NCBI RefSeq assembly: GCF_029051685.1
Contig: NZ_JAACFT010000001.1
Span: 310,001-374,000 of the forward strand
DNA from: Bradyrhizobium sp. CSA207
Lineage (GTDB): Bacteria > Pseudomonadota > Alphaproteobacteria > Rhizobiales > Xanthobacteraceae
Direction of reading: 5' to 3'
DNA length: 64,000 nucleotides
This document shows positions 1 to 9,262 of this stretch, one piece after another; within the stretch, counting starts at the first letter, position 1, and each line of letters starts with the position of its first letter. Both the position numbers and the translations under genes were made by a program. The notes beneath the pieces are model-generated. The model searched no databases, was not told where the DNA came from, and saw only the letters and a list, made by a program, of their open reading frames with translations.

Positions 1-216
1 ACGGCGGCGTTTCAGCGTGTAATGCAGCGCGCTGAGTCGCACGCCGAGCAAATGGGCCAGCAGGAGATCACCGGCGCTAACATGACGGTCGTTATCTTCA
101 CCGAGCGACTAAGCCCGGCCGTACGGCGGCTCTATAGCCAGAACATGACTGCTGAGGATGCCGCGAACTTCGTAGAGCGCGGCATCATAAAACGGAGTGG
201 TACCGCTGCGCCGTGA
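1..216 (+). CDS. ClpA N-domain (ClpN)-like protein, 3' end only
   Basis: The frame is open from the first base of the window, so the true start lies outside it. The 71 visible residues read like the second repeat of the ClpA amino-terminal domain: FQRVMQRAESHAEQ, then QEITGANMTVVIFTER, then NFVERGIIKRSG. In ClpA this repeat is followed by two AAA+ modules; here a TGA follows a few residues after the repeat, so no ATPase is encoded. It is either a stand-alone ClpN protein (an adaptor-binding domain without unfoldase) or the stub of a truncated clpA-like gene. The neighbouring decayed integrase favours accessory DNA. The family resemblance is seen in the sequence; the functional reading is inference. 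Confidence 0.6.
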   Translation, partial: TAAFQRVMQRAESHAEQMGQQEITGANMTVVIFTERLSPAVRRLYSQNMTAEDAANFVERGIIKRSGTAAP

Positions 217-311
217 TCAGTGCAGCGTCACGCCCAATGTGGGGACTTCCGTAGTTGGCCCGAAGGCGCCTGCAACCGAGGGGCAGAGCATGTCCGCTCT
301 GCCCAGTCAGT

Positions 312-659
312 TCAGACGTCCACCTGTTCTGCTATTGCGAGCGCGTCATCGACCTCTATTCCGAGGTAGCGGAGCGTGCTCTCGATTTTTGTATGCCCTA
401 GCAGAAGCTGCACGGCTCGCATGTTACCGGTGCGACGATAAATGAGCGTCGCCTTGGTTCGACGAAGTGAATGCGTTCCGAACAAATGAGGGTCCAGTCC
501 TATACCGGCCAGCCAATGCGATAGCAGGCGCGCATACTGCCGTGTCGTCAGGCTACGGTCCGGTCCTCTGCGGCCAGTGAATAGACGATCCCTTGGCGTT
601 TTGCCGGCTGCCCTGACCTAGTAATCGATGGCCTGGCGAGTCGACTCGGTAAGTTCGAA
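312..659 (-). pseudogene. Decayed tyrosine recombinase/integrase, C-terminal part
   Basis: Reading the minus strand from about 659 gives a phage-type integrase C-terminus: FELTESTRQAID, an in-frame TAG at 620-618, then TPRDRLFTGRRGPDRS, THSLRRTKATLIYRRTGN, RAVQLLLGHTKIESTLRYLG and a natural TGA at 314-312. The catalytic elements of the second half are present: H-x-x-R as HSLRR, the LLGH box, and the nucleophile Tyr in TLRYLG. The stop within the conserved AIDDY region and further stops upstream remove the N-terminal half, so no full-length enzyme is possible unless an unseen internal start gives a catalytic-domain fragment. It probably once mobilised the surrounding island. No att site or tRNA is visible nearby. 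Confidence 0.7.
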
Positions 660-750
660 CTAGGCCGGTCGCGGTGCGGTCTCAGGTCTTGGCTTTGGTT
701 TGCTCGGACGTCCACATCAGGGACTGACGCGGTTGCCCCTAACGCCTGCC

Positions 751-900
751 CTACCGGGCTTGATCGTAGGCCTGCAGGATCCGGACAAAATCAGCCATGC
801 TGGATCGATCTCGGTTTTCCGCCATAGCCGCGACCTGAATATTGGACGCGGGTTGGCTTCCCTGCCAGAACCGCATCAGGAGATCGGCGATGTTTCTCAT
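751..900 (-). CDS. Small hypothetical protein, 49 residues
   Basis: An ATG at 900 is preceded by GGAGAG with a 6-base gap, a good ribosome binding site, and opens a 49-residue frame (MRNIADLLMRFWQGSQ at the start, ILQAYDQAR at the end) closed by TAG at 753-751. The frame extends further upstream to 1167, but that extension reads like non-coding sequence and has no better start, so the short form is preferred. There is no signal peptide or membrane segment and no family is recognised. It sits between the integrase remnant and the C13 peptidase in poorly coding DNA, so it may be a small accessory protein or chance. Confidence 0.35.
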   Translation of the reverse strand: MRNIADLLMRFWQGSQPASNIQVAAMAENRDRSSMADFVRILQAYDQAR

Positions 901-1163
901 GGCGTACTCTCCGCAGCCAACTGTGGCAGTAGACACCTTGAGCGGCAAAACGCCGCTAGATCGTGAGAAAGGCCGGCGGGGGTTACGCCGCCGACCTTGT
1001 CCTGCAACTGCCGGCTCGCAGGGCCGGTTCCGTTGCGTTGTATCCGAATTTATAGGTAGCACCGAGCACTCGGTTAGGTCCATTGCGCGTCGGTATGAAG
1101 TGATCATACTTAGGTAGGCTTGGACTCGTGAATTGGGATCAGTCGACCAAGTGTTTAATGACG

Positions 1164-1928
1164 TCAAGGTTGGCGGCTTCCGTTGATGCGTGCGACAAGC
1201 AATGGCTGCACGTTTTCACCGCCCGCCATGAGTGGGTTCGATGGCTCGAACTGCTCCCGCAGTTCTCGCTTACGGACAAGCAGGCGCGCATCGAGAAACG
1301 CATCCTTCAGACTTACGGCTCGCCGGAGCGCGACGTTAAAAAAAGCATCACCGAAATAGGTCCACTTCGCCTTATCCTGACAGCCGAACGACGGATGATT
1401 GGCATCGGCCGCGGTGATGACCAGCACATCGGGGTTCGCGAGACGTGGGATGAAGACCCCGGAATAGCAAGCCGAGATGACCACCACCTTGTGTCGCACG
1501 CCAGTCTTCGCGAGTATGCCAGCGAGACGAGACGGCGTCAGCGTTTGCGTGAGCCGCCCCGCCTTGATTGCAAGCCCGTCGGGAGAGCCATGGGAGGTGA
1601 GAATCAGAAAGAGAATATCTTTCTCGGCATCCAGACGGTTGGCGGCAACCTGCAACGACCTGGTCAGGGCTTCGATCGTTGCACTTCCGCCTCCCTTCGA
1701 ATTGTATTGTACGTCGATCGCGCCAGTCTCGAAACGGCCCGCTACGACCTGAGCTGCGCCAGTTGCCTCCGCTCTAAACACGCCTTGATCGCCGAAAAGG
1801 CCAAAGGACACCACGCCAACCTTTCGAGCATCCTCAATAGCGCGTACCGACGAAACCAACGGCCCGACGATCAAAATTAAAGCGACGAGCGGTGCGCAGA
1901 GCCGCCTGATCCAAGACTGAGAGGTCAT
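1164..1928 (-). CDS. Secreted C13-family (legumain/caspase-fold) peptidase
   Basis: A 254-residue protein with an N-terminal signal or anchor (residues about 8-30, ending SSVRA). The core shows the caspase-like dyad of clan CD: a hydrophobic strand then TSHGSPDG (His113) and a second strand then ISACYSGVF (Cys154), followed by ITAADANHPSFGC, the typical order of bacterial peptidase C13 proteins. Related proteins cleave after Asx or other residues in the periplasm, but the substrate here is unknown. Start ATG 1928 has GAGG about six bases upstream. It is a single gene on the minus strand with no operon partner. The catalytic residues are seen; activity and secretion are inferred from the family. 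Confidence 0.8.
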   Translation of the reverse strand: MTSQSWIRRLCAPLVALILIVGPLVSSVRAIEDARKVGVVSFGLFGDQGVFRAEATGAAQVVAGRFETGAIDVQYNSKGGGSATIEALTRSLQVAANRLDAEKDILFLILTSHGSPDGLAIKAGRLTQTLTPSRLAGILAKTGVRHKVVVISACYSGVFIPRLANPDVLVITAADANHPSFGCQDKAKWTYFGDAFFNVALRRAVSLKDAFLDARLLVRKRELREQFEPSNPLMAGGENVQPLLVARINGSRQP

Positions 1929-2730
1929 GCAAAACCTCGTTTCGAGATCGCCGCTATAGAATTGCGGCTCAATACAAAATAGTGGAGATACAGTGAATTT
2001 CCATCAGTCGGAACCGTATCTCTCCCGCCATGCTCGCGGCGTTGCATTGTCCTATCCGATGGTGGCTTCGAGCCTTACAGATTCCGCAGAATCGACCCTA
2101 GCCCGAATTTATCGAAGTGGTGCCCAGCTTGCACACGCGGGAGTTGGAGATGCCCACTAAGGGCGTGTACCTCATTAAGGCGTGGATGTCCTTCTGACGG
2201 CCGAACCCGGAAGACGTGAGGATTTGGGAATGGAATCCTTGGCGGCGTGGATCGCGGGGCTTTTGATCGACCGCTCCTCTGACTACGCTTGCCCCGGACG
2301 CTACTTGGCTGGACAACGGTTGGGCTCCTTGCGGGTCTGATCGTGCAAATCGTTTACCTGATCCACACATGCATCGCGTTGTCAGTTCCAAGTTTCCCTT
2401 GGTTTAGCATCCTTGCAAATGTTGTAGCGTTGGTTGCCGTCCGTCGCGCTCTGAGATGGCCGTACGCCATATAGGATGAAGGCAGTGTCAATTGGTGGGG
2501 CGATGTCGACTGTTGGCCCGATGCTGCCTAGCTCAATGCTCGTCCAAGCGTCGGCTGTCAGGTGTAGACCGGAAGCGGCTTGCAGCGGCCTAGATCGCCG
2601 ATTTTGACCCAGAGCGGCCCTCACGGTTGATCACCTCTCTCGCTGCGACCTTGTTTCGCGGGTCACGGACGGGGACAAGCGTGTATCGTGCCTTTGCACA
2701 GGCGTAACGCACCTTCAGGAGGAGCGTCGC
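1929..2730. other. Gene-poor stretch upstream of the C13 peptidase
   Basis: About 800 bases with no convincing gene. The best candidate is a 61-codon plus-strand frame at 2289-2474 that starts with TTG, has no ribosome binding site and encodes two hydrophobic segments (GLLAGLIVQIVYLI and SILANVVALVAV). It could be a tiny membrane protein or chance. Minus-strand frames here have poor codon use. The base composition is more A/T-rich than the hopanoid region, consistent with a decayed or imported segment. The last part carries the leader of the substrate-binding protein gene. Confidence 0.4.
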
Positions 2731-3711
2731 ATGATCGATAGACGAGGCCTCGTTGCAAGCGGGATTATTATCACTGTGCTTGCGCCGCGATCGGTTAAGG
2801 CGCAGAGACCAGGAAAAGTATGGCGAGTGGTTTTCTTTTCGGTTGCGGCTGGTCCGAACCCTCTTGCTGATTCCTTCAGGCGAGGATTGAAGGAGTTAGG
2901 TTATAGTGAGGGGCGGGACATCTCGATCCAGTACCGCTGGATGGCTGGTCATGAGAGCCAATATGACGATGTAACGCGGGAGTTGGTCCAGAGTGAGCCG
3001 GACGTGATTGTCACGGCTGGCCATCCGCCAGCTGTTGCTATCAAGAAGGCTACAGCACAGATACCAATCGTCGCGCTTGCCGTCGTTAATCCCGTAGGAG
3101 GTGGCCTAGCTGCCAGCATCTCTCATCCCGGTGGCAACTTGACTGGATTTTCTCTGGAAGTCACGCCGGAAACAAACGCCAAAATGCTCGAGCTTCTGCA
3201 CGAAGCAGCCCCTAAACTCACTCGAATTGGCGCACTTTGGAATTCTGCGAATCCTGGCAGCCGTTTCTACCTTGATGCGGTGAAGCAGGCAGCACAATCG
3301 CAAAAGCTTACTCTCAACGCGTACGATGTGCGCCGAGCCGAGGACATCGACACTGTGTTCCGTTCACTTCGCGGAAACGTCGAGGGGCTCGTTGTTTTTC
3401 CAGAGGGGCTCCTATGGACGTATCGGCGTAATATCGTTGATGCTGCGCGGGAGGCACAACTAGCGACGATTTTTGGTTATCGCGATGCGACCGAAATGGG
3501 AGCACTGATGAGCTACGGCCCCGATCTCGTCGATCTCTTCAGGAGAGGCGCAGCATACGTCGACAAGATCATCAAAGGCGTCAAACCTGCCGAGCTTCCT
3601 ATTCAACAGCCGGCAAAGTTCGAGTTGGTGATTAATGTCAAGACGGCCACTGCCTTGAACATCGGGATACCGCCAACGTTGCTCGCCCGCGCGGATCAGG
3701 TGATTGAATAA
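2731..3711 (+). CDS. ABC-type substrate-binding protein (TrpX/ABC_sub_bind family), orphan
   Basis: A 326-residue protein of the family of periplasmic binding proteins with two alpha/beta lobes. It has a short N-terminal export signal (MIDRRGL then a hydrophobic stretch to about residue 25), then KVWRVVFFSVAA, SFRRGLKELGYSEGRDISIQYRW, PDVIVTAGHPPAVAIKKATAQIPIV and a C-terminal IPPTLLARADQVIE, all typical of this family. The ATG is preceded by AGGAGGAG at a good distance. No permease or ATPase gene adjoins it, unlike full ABC operons. Large numbers of such orphan binding proteins are usual in Bradyrhizobium. The ligand cannot be read from sequence. Confidence 0.85.
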   Translation: MIDRRGLVASGIIITVLAPRSVKAQRPGKVWRVVFFSVAAGPNPLADSFRRGLKELGYSEGRDISIQYRWMAGHESQYDDVTRELVQSEPDVIVTAGHPPAVAIKKATAQIPIVALAVVNPVGGGLAASISHPGGNLTGFSLEVTPETNAKMLELLHEAAPKLTRIGALWNSANPGSRFYLDAVKQAAQSQKLTLNAYDVRRAEDIDTVFRSLRGNVEGLVVFPEGLLWTYRRNIVDAAREAQLATIFGYRDATEMGALMSYGPDLVDLFRRGAAYVDKIIKGVKPAELPIQQPAKFELVINVKTATALNIGIPPTLLARADQVIE

Positions 3712-4064
3712 ACGTAGTCGTCCCGGCGCACTAGTCCGCTTGTGGCCATCTGCCGACTTGCTAGTGCGGGCAGGCCTTATCCGCTCACAAGGGCGGAGCG
3801 GACAAGGCATGCGTTCGCCGATCGAATCCATGCGTGCACCGCTGCTCAGGAAGATGTTCACGGAGGGAGGGGAGGGCGCGCCACCGCCATGATGCAATAC
3901 TGCCGGTGTTTTGCCCGACGAGTCAAACCGCTTCGTAAAATCCGAGAGGCATCGCGCCGGCCGGCATGCCATTGATAAGGCTGCCGCCGGCTACTGTGCA
4001 TGGGGTTGTTTTCGCGCTTTTGGTTCGAGGTGCCACTGCCGGCTTCGCAGCGCACGACCCCCCG
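3712..4064. other. Intergenic stretch between convergent binding-protein and chemoreceptor genes
   Basis: About 350 bases without a credible gene. A segment around 3890-3930 (TTTTGCCCGACGAGTCAAA in its core) resembles wording that I recall from other intergenic regions of Bradyrhizobium genomes and may be a fragment of a dispersed repeat. No strong terminator hairpin was recognised. The short open frames on both strands overlap each other and lack ribosome binding sites. Confidence 0.35.
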
Positions 4065-5795
4065 CTAGCCTGCCTTGGCAGTGCGTCTATCCGACCGCAA
4101 GTTCTGGAAGAACGTCTCCACCTCGCGTGACAGCGTCTCCGCAGTGGCTGTGAGGCTGCTCGCCGCCGTCAGCACCGAGGACGCCGCGGTGTCGGTCTCG
4201 CCGATCGCGTCGCGCAGCGAGGTGATGTTGGCGACCAGGGTCTCGTTGCCCTGCGCGGCCGATTGCGCGTTGGAGGAGATCTCGCGCGTCGCGGCGTCCT
4301 GCTGGCCGATGGCCCCGGCAATCGCCGAGGTGACGTCGTTGATCTCGCGCACCGCGCCGCCGATCTCGCGGACGGCGTCGACCGCGCTGCGGGTGGAAGC
4401 CTGGATCATGGAGACGTTCTCGCCGATCTCGGCGGTGGCCTTGGCAGTCTGCCCCGCCAGTGCCTTGACTTCATGGGCGACGACGGCAAAGCCGCGGCCG
4501 GCGTCGCCGGCACGCGCGGCCTCGATGGTGGCGTTGAGCGCCAGCAGATTGGTCTGCTCGGCGATCGCCTGGATCAGATTGAGCACGCCATCGATGCGCT
4601 GGGTCGCGGCGGCAAGGCTCTCGATCTCGGCGATCGATTTCTCGGTACGCTGGCCGGTCTGCCCGACCGCGCTGGCGCTCTGCCGCACCTGGCGGCCGAT
4701 CTCCACCACCGACGCCGACAGTTCCTCGGCGGCGCCTGCCACCGCGGTGACGTTATGGGACGCCTGCTCGGTGGCGTTCGCCGCCGTGCCGGCGCGGCTG
4801 CTCGCATCCGCGGTGACGCGCGTGATGGTCTGCGCAGTCTCGCGCATGACGGTGGCATTGTCGGTGAGGCCGCGCATGACGGCCCCGATCGCTTCGCGAA
4901 ATGCCTCGACGGATTGTTCGATGTGGCGGGCGCGCTGCTCGCGCGCGGCGGAGTCCTGCGAGACCTGCGAGGCGAGGTTGCGGTTGCGTCCCATCGCGTC
5001 CTGGAACACCTGGATGGCGCGGGCCAGCGCGCCGATCTCGTCGGCGCGGCCGCTGTAGGGCACCACGACGCTATCAGCCCCGTCCGCGACCTGCTTGATG
5101 GTTTCGGTGATCGTCGCCAGCGGCCGCGCGATCGAGCGGGCGATGATGACGATGCCGATCACGACCAGCGCCAGCGCCACGCCGCCAAGGCAGGTCAAGA
5201 CCAGCGACAGAATGCGGTTGGTCTCGGTCTGCTGCGCGATCTGCCTGGCGCGCTCGGCATAGACCTTGGACAGCGCCTCGAGATCCTTGTTCAGCGCGGA
5301 GCGCACGGAGCGGTTGGCGTCGTTGTCGCCCCATTCGCGCCCCGCGGCCGCATTGATCTCGATGCCGCGGCGCACCAGCTCCTTGCGGAAGTCGACGAAC
5401 TGCTCGATGCGCTTCTTGAAGGTGGCGAACTGCGCGGCATCGTCGTCCCTGACGATGGTTTCCCAGCGCTTCACGACGTCGAGGATCTGGCCATTGAACT
5501 TGAGCAGGCCATCGCCGTATTTCTTCACCACGACGGGGTCGGTCGACATGTAGACGCCGCGCGACTCCATCACGACCGCATAGACCAGCGAGTTGACGCG
5601 CTCGACGTTCAGTGCGGCGGCGTTCGCCGTCTCGATCGCCCCGGCCAGCTCGGCGCCGCGGCGGCTGTTGTAGTCGGACAGCATCGCGATCGCCGCCGTG
5701 AGCAGGGCGAACAGCGCGAAGATCGCGTAGAGCCTGGCGGCAAGCGTGAAGCGGCCGGCCAGGCTGGCGGCATTCCCAGATCGGTCGATTGTCAT
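4065..5795 (-). CDS. Methyl-accepting chemotaxis protein
   Basis: A 576-residue chemoreceptor when started at ATG 5795 ([12 protein letters not shown]). The frame is open further upstream, but that extension is not conserved-looking. Order: TM1 (about 20-40, [18 protein letters not shown]), a periplasmic helical sensor of about 160 residues (four-helix-bundle type), TM2 ([20 protein letters not shown]), a HAMP domain ([16 protein letters not shown] to AIQVF), and the cytoplasmic signalling hairpin with the invariant tip [20 protein letters not shown]. It relays ligand binding to CheA. No che genes adjoin it, so it is an orphan receptor. The start is uncertain because no clear ribosome binding site precedes it. 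Confidence 0.9.
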   Translation of the reverse strand: MTIDRSGNAASLAGRFTLAARLYAIFALFALLTAAIAMLSDYNSRRGAELAGAIETANAAALNVERVNSLVYAVVMESRGVYMSTDPVVVKKYGDGLLKFNGQILDVVKRWETIVRDDDAAQFATFKKRIEQFVDFRKELVRRGIEINAAAGREWGDNDANRSVRSALNKDLEALSKVYAERARQIAQQTETNRILSLVLTCLGGVALALVVIGIVIIARSIARPLATITETIKQVADGADSVVVPYSGRADEIGALARAIQVFQDAMGRNRNLASQVSQDSAAREQRARHIEQSVEAFREAIGAVMRGLTDNATVMRETAQTITRVTADASSRAGTAANATEQASHNVTAVAGAAEELSASVVEIGRQVRQSASAVGQTGQRTEKSIAEIESLAAATQRIDGVLNLIQAIAEQTNLLALNATIEAARAGDAGRGFAVVAHEVKALAGQTAKATAEIGENVSMIQASTRSAVDAVREIGGAVREINDVTSAIAGAIGQQDAATREISSNAQSAAQGNETLVANITSLRDAIGETDTAASSVLTAASSLTATAETLSREVETFFQNLRSDRRTAKAG

Positions 5796-6112
5796 GATGT
5801 TCAGGGGCCCGGATGGCCTGGAGCGGCCGGTGAGCACGGTCGTGTCAAAATCTATGCAAACTATGCAGAATGAAGATGGATGCAGCGTTAACGCCGCCGC
5901 TGCAGGCATTGGTCCTTGGTCGAACGAAACGCTTGTCATTTCAGTTGTTTGGCGTGACGCTATCGGTTCTCGGCAGATCGACCCTGCGGGAAGGGACGGC
6001 GTGCCGGCAACATCGGCATGCGCAGCGGTCGCCAAGCGCATATCCCTGAGGCTGGGACCGCCTGCACGATCGATTTGGACTCGGCCATTGGCCGACGAAC
6101 TCGGAGGGGCCT
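5796..6112. other. Divergent intergenic region between the chemoreceptor and eutB
   Basis: 317 bases carrying the promoters of two divergent genes. Just before eutB a GGAGGGG stretch (6103-6109) is its ribosome binding site. Because EutBC needs adenosylcobalamin I looked for a cobalamin riboswitch; stretches such as GCGGGAAGG near 5988 are superficially similar, but the conserved B12 box is not present. No other structure stands out. Confidence 0.4.
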
Positions 6113-7495
6113 TTGGTCTATCGCCACGCCATCGACGCCACGACCTACACCTTCCCCGACCTGCGCGACCTCCTCGCCAAGGCGACGCCGCCGCGTTCGG
6201 GTGACCGGCTGGCCGGGATTGCCGCTGGCAGCGCCGAGCAGATGATCGCGGCGCGAATGGCGCTCGCGGATCTTCCGCTCGGACAGTTCTTGCAGGAGGC
6301 CGTGATCCCCTATGAGGCCGACGAGGTCACCCGCCTCGTCGTCGATGGCCACGACGCAAAGGCCTTCGCGCCGGTGTCTTCGCTGACGGTCGGCGGCTTC
6401 CGCGACTGGCTGCTGTCCGACGCCGCGACGCCCGAGATCCTGCGCAAGCTGGCGCCCGGCATCACGCCGGAAATGGCGGCCGCGGTCTCCAAATTGATGC
6501 GCAACCAGGACCTGATCCTGGCCGCGCGAAAATGCGAGGTTACCACGGCTTTCCGCAATACCATCGGACTGAAAGGGCGGATGAGCACGCGGCTCCAGCC
6601 CAACCATCCCTTCGACGATGCCAAGGGCATCACCGCATCGATCCTCGACGGCCTCCTGCTCGGGGCCGGCGATGCCTGCATCGGCATCAATCCGGCCAGC
6701 GACGATCCGGCCGTGATCGCGCAATTGCTGCGGCTGCTCGATGAAATCATCGCGCGGCTGAAGATCCCGACCCAAGCTTGCGTGCTGACCCATGTCACGA
6801 CGACGCTGTCGCTGGTCGGGCAGGGCGTGCCCGTCGACCTCGTCTTCCAGTCGGTCGCAGGCACCGAGGCCGCCAACCGCAGTTTTGGCATCGACCTCGC
6901 ATTGCTCCGGGAAGCGCAGCAGGCCGGGCTGTCGCAGAAGCGCGGCACGGTCGGGCAGAACGTGATGTATTTCGAGACCGGCCAGGGCTCGGCGCTGTCG
7001 GCCAATGCCCATCACGGTGTCGACCAGCAGACTTGCGAGGCGCGCGCCTATGCGGTCGCCCGCGCTTTTGCTCCGCTGCTGGTCAACAGCGTGGTCGGCT
7101 TCATCGGTCCGGAATATCTCTACGACGGCAAGGAGATCATCCGGGCCGGGCTCGAGGACCATTTTTGCGGCAAGCTGCTCGGCCTGCCGCTCGGAATCGA
7201 CATCTGCTACACCAACCATGCCGAGGCGGACCAGGACGACATGGATAATCTGCTGACGCTGCTCGCTGCCGCCGGCGTCACCTTCATCATGGGGGTGCCG
7301 GGCGCCGACGACGTCATGCTGAACTACCAGTCGACCTCGTTTCACGACGCGCTCTATGTCCGCGACGTCTTCGGCCTGCGACGGGCGCCGGAATTCGACG
7401 ATTGGCTGGTGCAGTCAGGCATTGCGGGCGCCGATTTTCGCCTTGCCGGCGATGCAGGCCTGCTGCCCGATTTTGCCTCGCGGCTGATTGCGTGA
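6113..7495 (+). CDS. eutB: Ethanolamine ammonia-lyase large subunit
   Basis: EutB is the catalytic TIM-barrel subunit that, with EutC and adenosylcobalamin, converts ethanolamine to acetaldehyde and ammonia. The 460 residues match family length. Landmarks are the start [94 protein letters not shown] and [20 protein letters not shown]. Translation most likely begins at TTG 6113, with GGAGG five bases upstream; no better ATG fits. No eut microcompartment genes are present, so this is the simple catabolic form (nitrogen or carbon supply). Unusually, the next gene is hpnP rather than eutC. Confidence 0.95.
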   Translation: MVYRHAIDATTYTFPDLRDLLAKATPPRSGDRLAGIAAGSAEQMIAARMALADLPLGQFLQEAVIPYEADEVTRLVVDGHDAKAFAPVSSLTVGGFRDWLLSDAATPEILRKLAPGITPEMAAAVSKLMRNQDLILAARKCEVTTAFRNTIGLKGRMSTRLQPNHPFDDAKGITASILDGLLLGAGDACIGINPASDDPAVIAQLLRLLDEIIARLKIPTQACVLTHVTTTLSLVGQGVPVDLVFQSVAGTEAANRSFGIDLALLREAQQAGLSQKRGTVGQNVMYFETGQGSALSANAHHGVDQQTCEARAYAVARAFAPLLVNSVVGFIGPEYLYDGKEIIRAGLEDHFCGKLLGLPLGIDICYTNHAEADQDDMDNLLTLLAAAGVTFIMGVPGADDVMLNYQSTSFHDALYVRDVFGLRRAPEFDDWLVQSGIAGADFRLAGDAGLLPDFASRLIA

Positions 7496-7595
7496 GGGTG
7501 GATCGGGAAAAGCCCCCGAAAATCTTTCACCTGCCGGCATGAACCGGGGAAACCATTGGCGCGTCTCACGAATTAGTTCGCTGCCACAATATTGA

Positions 7596-7620
7596 GGAAA
7601 TTCGGTCCCAGCGTTACGTT
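7596..7620 (+). promoter_or_regulatory. Candidate EcfG (general stress sigma) promoter of hpnP
   Basis: GGAAA at 7596-7600, a 16-base spacer, then CGTT at 7617-7620, about 55 bases before the hpnP ATG. This is one mismatch from the alphaproteobacterial EcfG consensus GGAAC-N16/17-CGTT. EcfG control of hpnP is established in Rhodopseudomonas palustris TIE-1, which makes the match credible. The promoter would transcribe hpnP-eutC without eutB. The motif is seen; its activity is inferred. Confidence 0.55.
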
Positions 7621-7675
7621 ATGTCTCTGGTGGCCTCGTCAGTACCGTTCGTAGAATGTGGTTGGGGAAATTTCG

Positions 7676-9262
7676 ATGCGTGCTGAAAGCAACGGAACGA
7701 TCCGGCGTATTCTCTGCGTTTTCCCGCGCTACACCTCGTCCTTCGGCACTTTCGAGCACGCCTACCCTCTGACCGACGGCGTGCGTGCCTTCATGCCGCC
7801 GCAGGGGCTTTTGCTGCTCGCCGCCTATCTGCCGAAGGAATGGCAGGTCAGGTTCGTCGACGAGAACCTCCGTCGCACCACCGCGGAGGAGTTCGAATGG
7901 GCGGAAGCGGTCTTCGTCAGCGGCATGCACATCCAGCGTCAGCAGATGAACGACATCTGCCGCCGCGCCCATGAATTCGATCTGCCGGTCGCACTCGGCG
8001 GGCCCTCGGTCAGCGCGTGTCCCGACTATTATCCGTCGTTCGACTATCTCCATGTCGGCGAGCTCGGCGACGCCACCAATCAGCTGATCGAAATCCTGTC
8101 GCGCGACACCTCGCGTCCCGACCATCAGGTGGTTCTGACCATCAAAGACCGAATTCCGATGACGGAGTTCCCGATCCCGGCCTACGAGCTTGCCGACGTG
8201 AAGAAATACTTTCTCGGCAGCATCCAGTATTCCAGCGGCTGCCCATATCAGTGCGAGTTCTGCGACATCCCCGGTCTCTATGGCCGTAACCCGCGCATCA
8301 AGTCGCCCGAGCAGATCATCGCCGAGCTCGACCGCTTGCGCGAATGCGGCATGACCGACACGATCTATTTCGTCGACGACAATTTCATCGGCAACCGCAA
8401 GGCGGCGATGGACTTGCTGCCGCACTTGATCGAATGGCAGAAGAAGACCGGCTATGTGATGCGGCTCGCCTGCGAGGCCACGCTGAACATCGCCAAGCGG
8501 CCCGAGATTCTGGAGAAGATGCGTGAGGCCTATTTCACCACCATCTTCTGCGGCATCGAGACGCCGGATCCCGATGCGCTGAAGGCGATGCACAAGGACC
8601 ACAACATGATGGTCCCGATCCTGGAGGGGGTGCGTACCATCAACTCCTACGGCATGGAGGTCGTCTCCGGCATCATCATGGGGCTGGACAGCGACAAGCC
8701 GAATACATCCGATGTGCTGCTCGGCTTCATCGAGGAATCCCAGATCCCGCTGCTCACCATCAACCTGCTTCAGGCGCTGCCGAAGACGCCGCTGTGGGAC
8801 CGGCTGGAGCGTGAGGGACGCCTGATCAACGACGACGGCCGAGATTCCAACGTCGACTTCCTGCTGCCTTATGACGACGTCGTCGCATCCTGGAAGCACT
8901 GCATGGAAGTCGCCTACGAGCCCGCGAAGGTCTATGCGCGCTTCCAGTATCAGTGCGACCACACCTATTCAAACCGCCTCAAGGTGCCGGTGTCCGATGA
9001 GATGAAGACCTGGCCCAACATCAGGCGCGCGCTCGTCATGCTAAGAAACATCTTCTGGAAGGTCGGCGTGCTCGGCGACTACAGGCGCGTGTTCTGGAAG
9101 TTCGCGCTGGGACGCATCCGGTGCGGCGATCTCGAAGGCCTGATCGGCAGCACATTGGTCGCGCATCATCTCATCACCTTTGCGCGCGCGGCCTCCAGCG
9201 GCAAGCAGAACGCATCGAACTATTCGGTGCGGCTGCGCGAGGCCGCCGTTCCCGCCGAATGA
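7676..9262 (+). CDS. hpnP: Hopanoid C-2 methylase, B12-binding radical SAM protein
   Basis: HpnP adds the methyl group at C-2 of hopanoids, the source of 2-methylhopane biomarkers. The 528-residue form starts at ATG 7676 (GGGGAA six bases upstream); a GTG at 7658 is the alternative. The N-terminal part (about 10-150) is a B12-binding-like Rossmann domain with [15 protein letters not shown] and [15 protein letters not shown]. The radical SAM core carries the [4Fe-4S] cysteines in [15 protein letters not shown] (C189, C193, C196) and FVDDNFIGN; the C-terminal region is the DUF4070 type. It lies inside the eut genes and its TGA overlaps the eutC ATG in ATGA, implying translational coupling. Assignment to HpnP rather than another B12-radical SAM rests on overall resemblance plus the hopanoid cluster. 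Confidence 0.9.
   Translation: MRAESNGTIRRILCVFPRYTSSFGTFEHAYPLTDGVRAFMPPQGLLLLAAYLPKEWQVRFVDENLRRTTAEEFEWAEAVFVSGMHIQRQQMNDICRRAHEFDLPVALGGPSVSACPDYYPSFDYLHVGELGDATNQLIEILSRDTSRPDHQVVLTIKDRIPMTEFPIPAYELADVKKYFLGSIQYSSGCPYQCEFCDIPGLYGRNPRIKSPEQIIAELDRLRECGMTDTIYFVDDNFIGNRKAAMDLLPHLIEWQKKTGYVMRLACEATLNIAKRPEILEKMREAYFTTIFCGIETPDPDALKAMHKDHNMMVPILEGVRTINSYGMEVVSGIIMGLDSDKPNTSDVLLGFIEESQIPLLTINLLQALPKTPLWDRLEREGRLINDDGRDSNVDFLLPYDDVVASWKHCMEVAYEPAKVYARFQYQCDHTYSNRLKVPVSDEMKTWPNIRRALVMLRNIFWKVGVLGDYRRVFWKFALGRIRCGDLEGLIGSTLVAHHLITFARAASSGKQNASNYSVRLREAAVPAE

Noticed and set aside
2098..2391. A 97-codon minus-strand frame in the left gap
   Set aside because: No ribosome binding site, mixed composition, and it overlaps an alternative frame; no recognisable motif.
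5950..6100. Possible cobalamin riboswitch before eutB
   Set aside because: Some G-rich pieces are suggestive, but the conserved B12 box and core arrangement are absent by eye. A covariance-model scan would settle it.
5960..7345. A 461-codon minus-strand frame opposite eutB
   Set aside because: It is antisense to a clear EutB protein, is rich in Arg/Gly/Asp/His-type shadow residues, and has no ribosome binding site or family resemblance; it arises from GC-rich codon positions.
7619..8962. Long minus-strand frame opposite hpnP
   Set aside because: It mirrors the hpnP codons and has the composition of an antisense shadow; no start signal.
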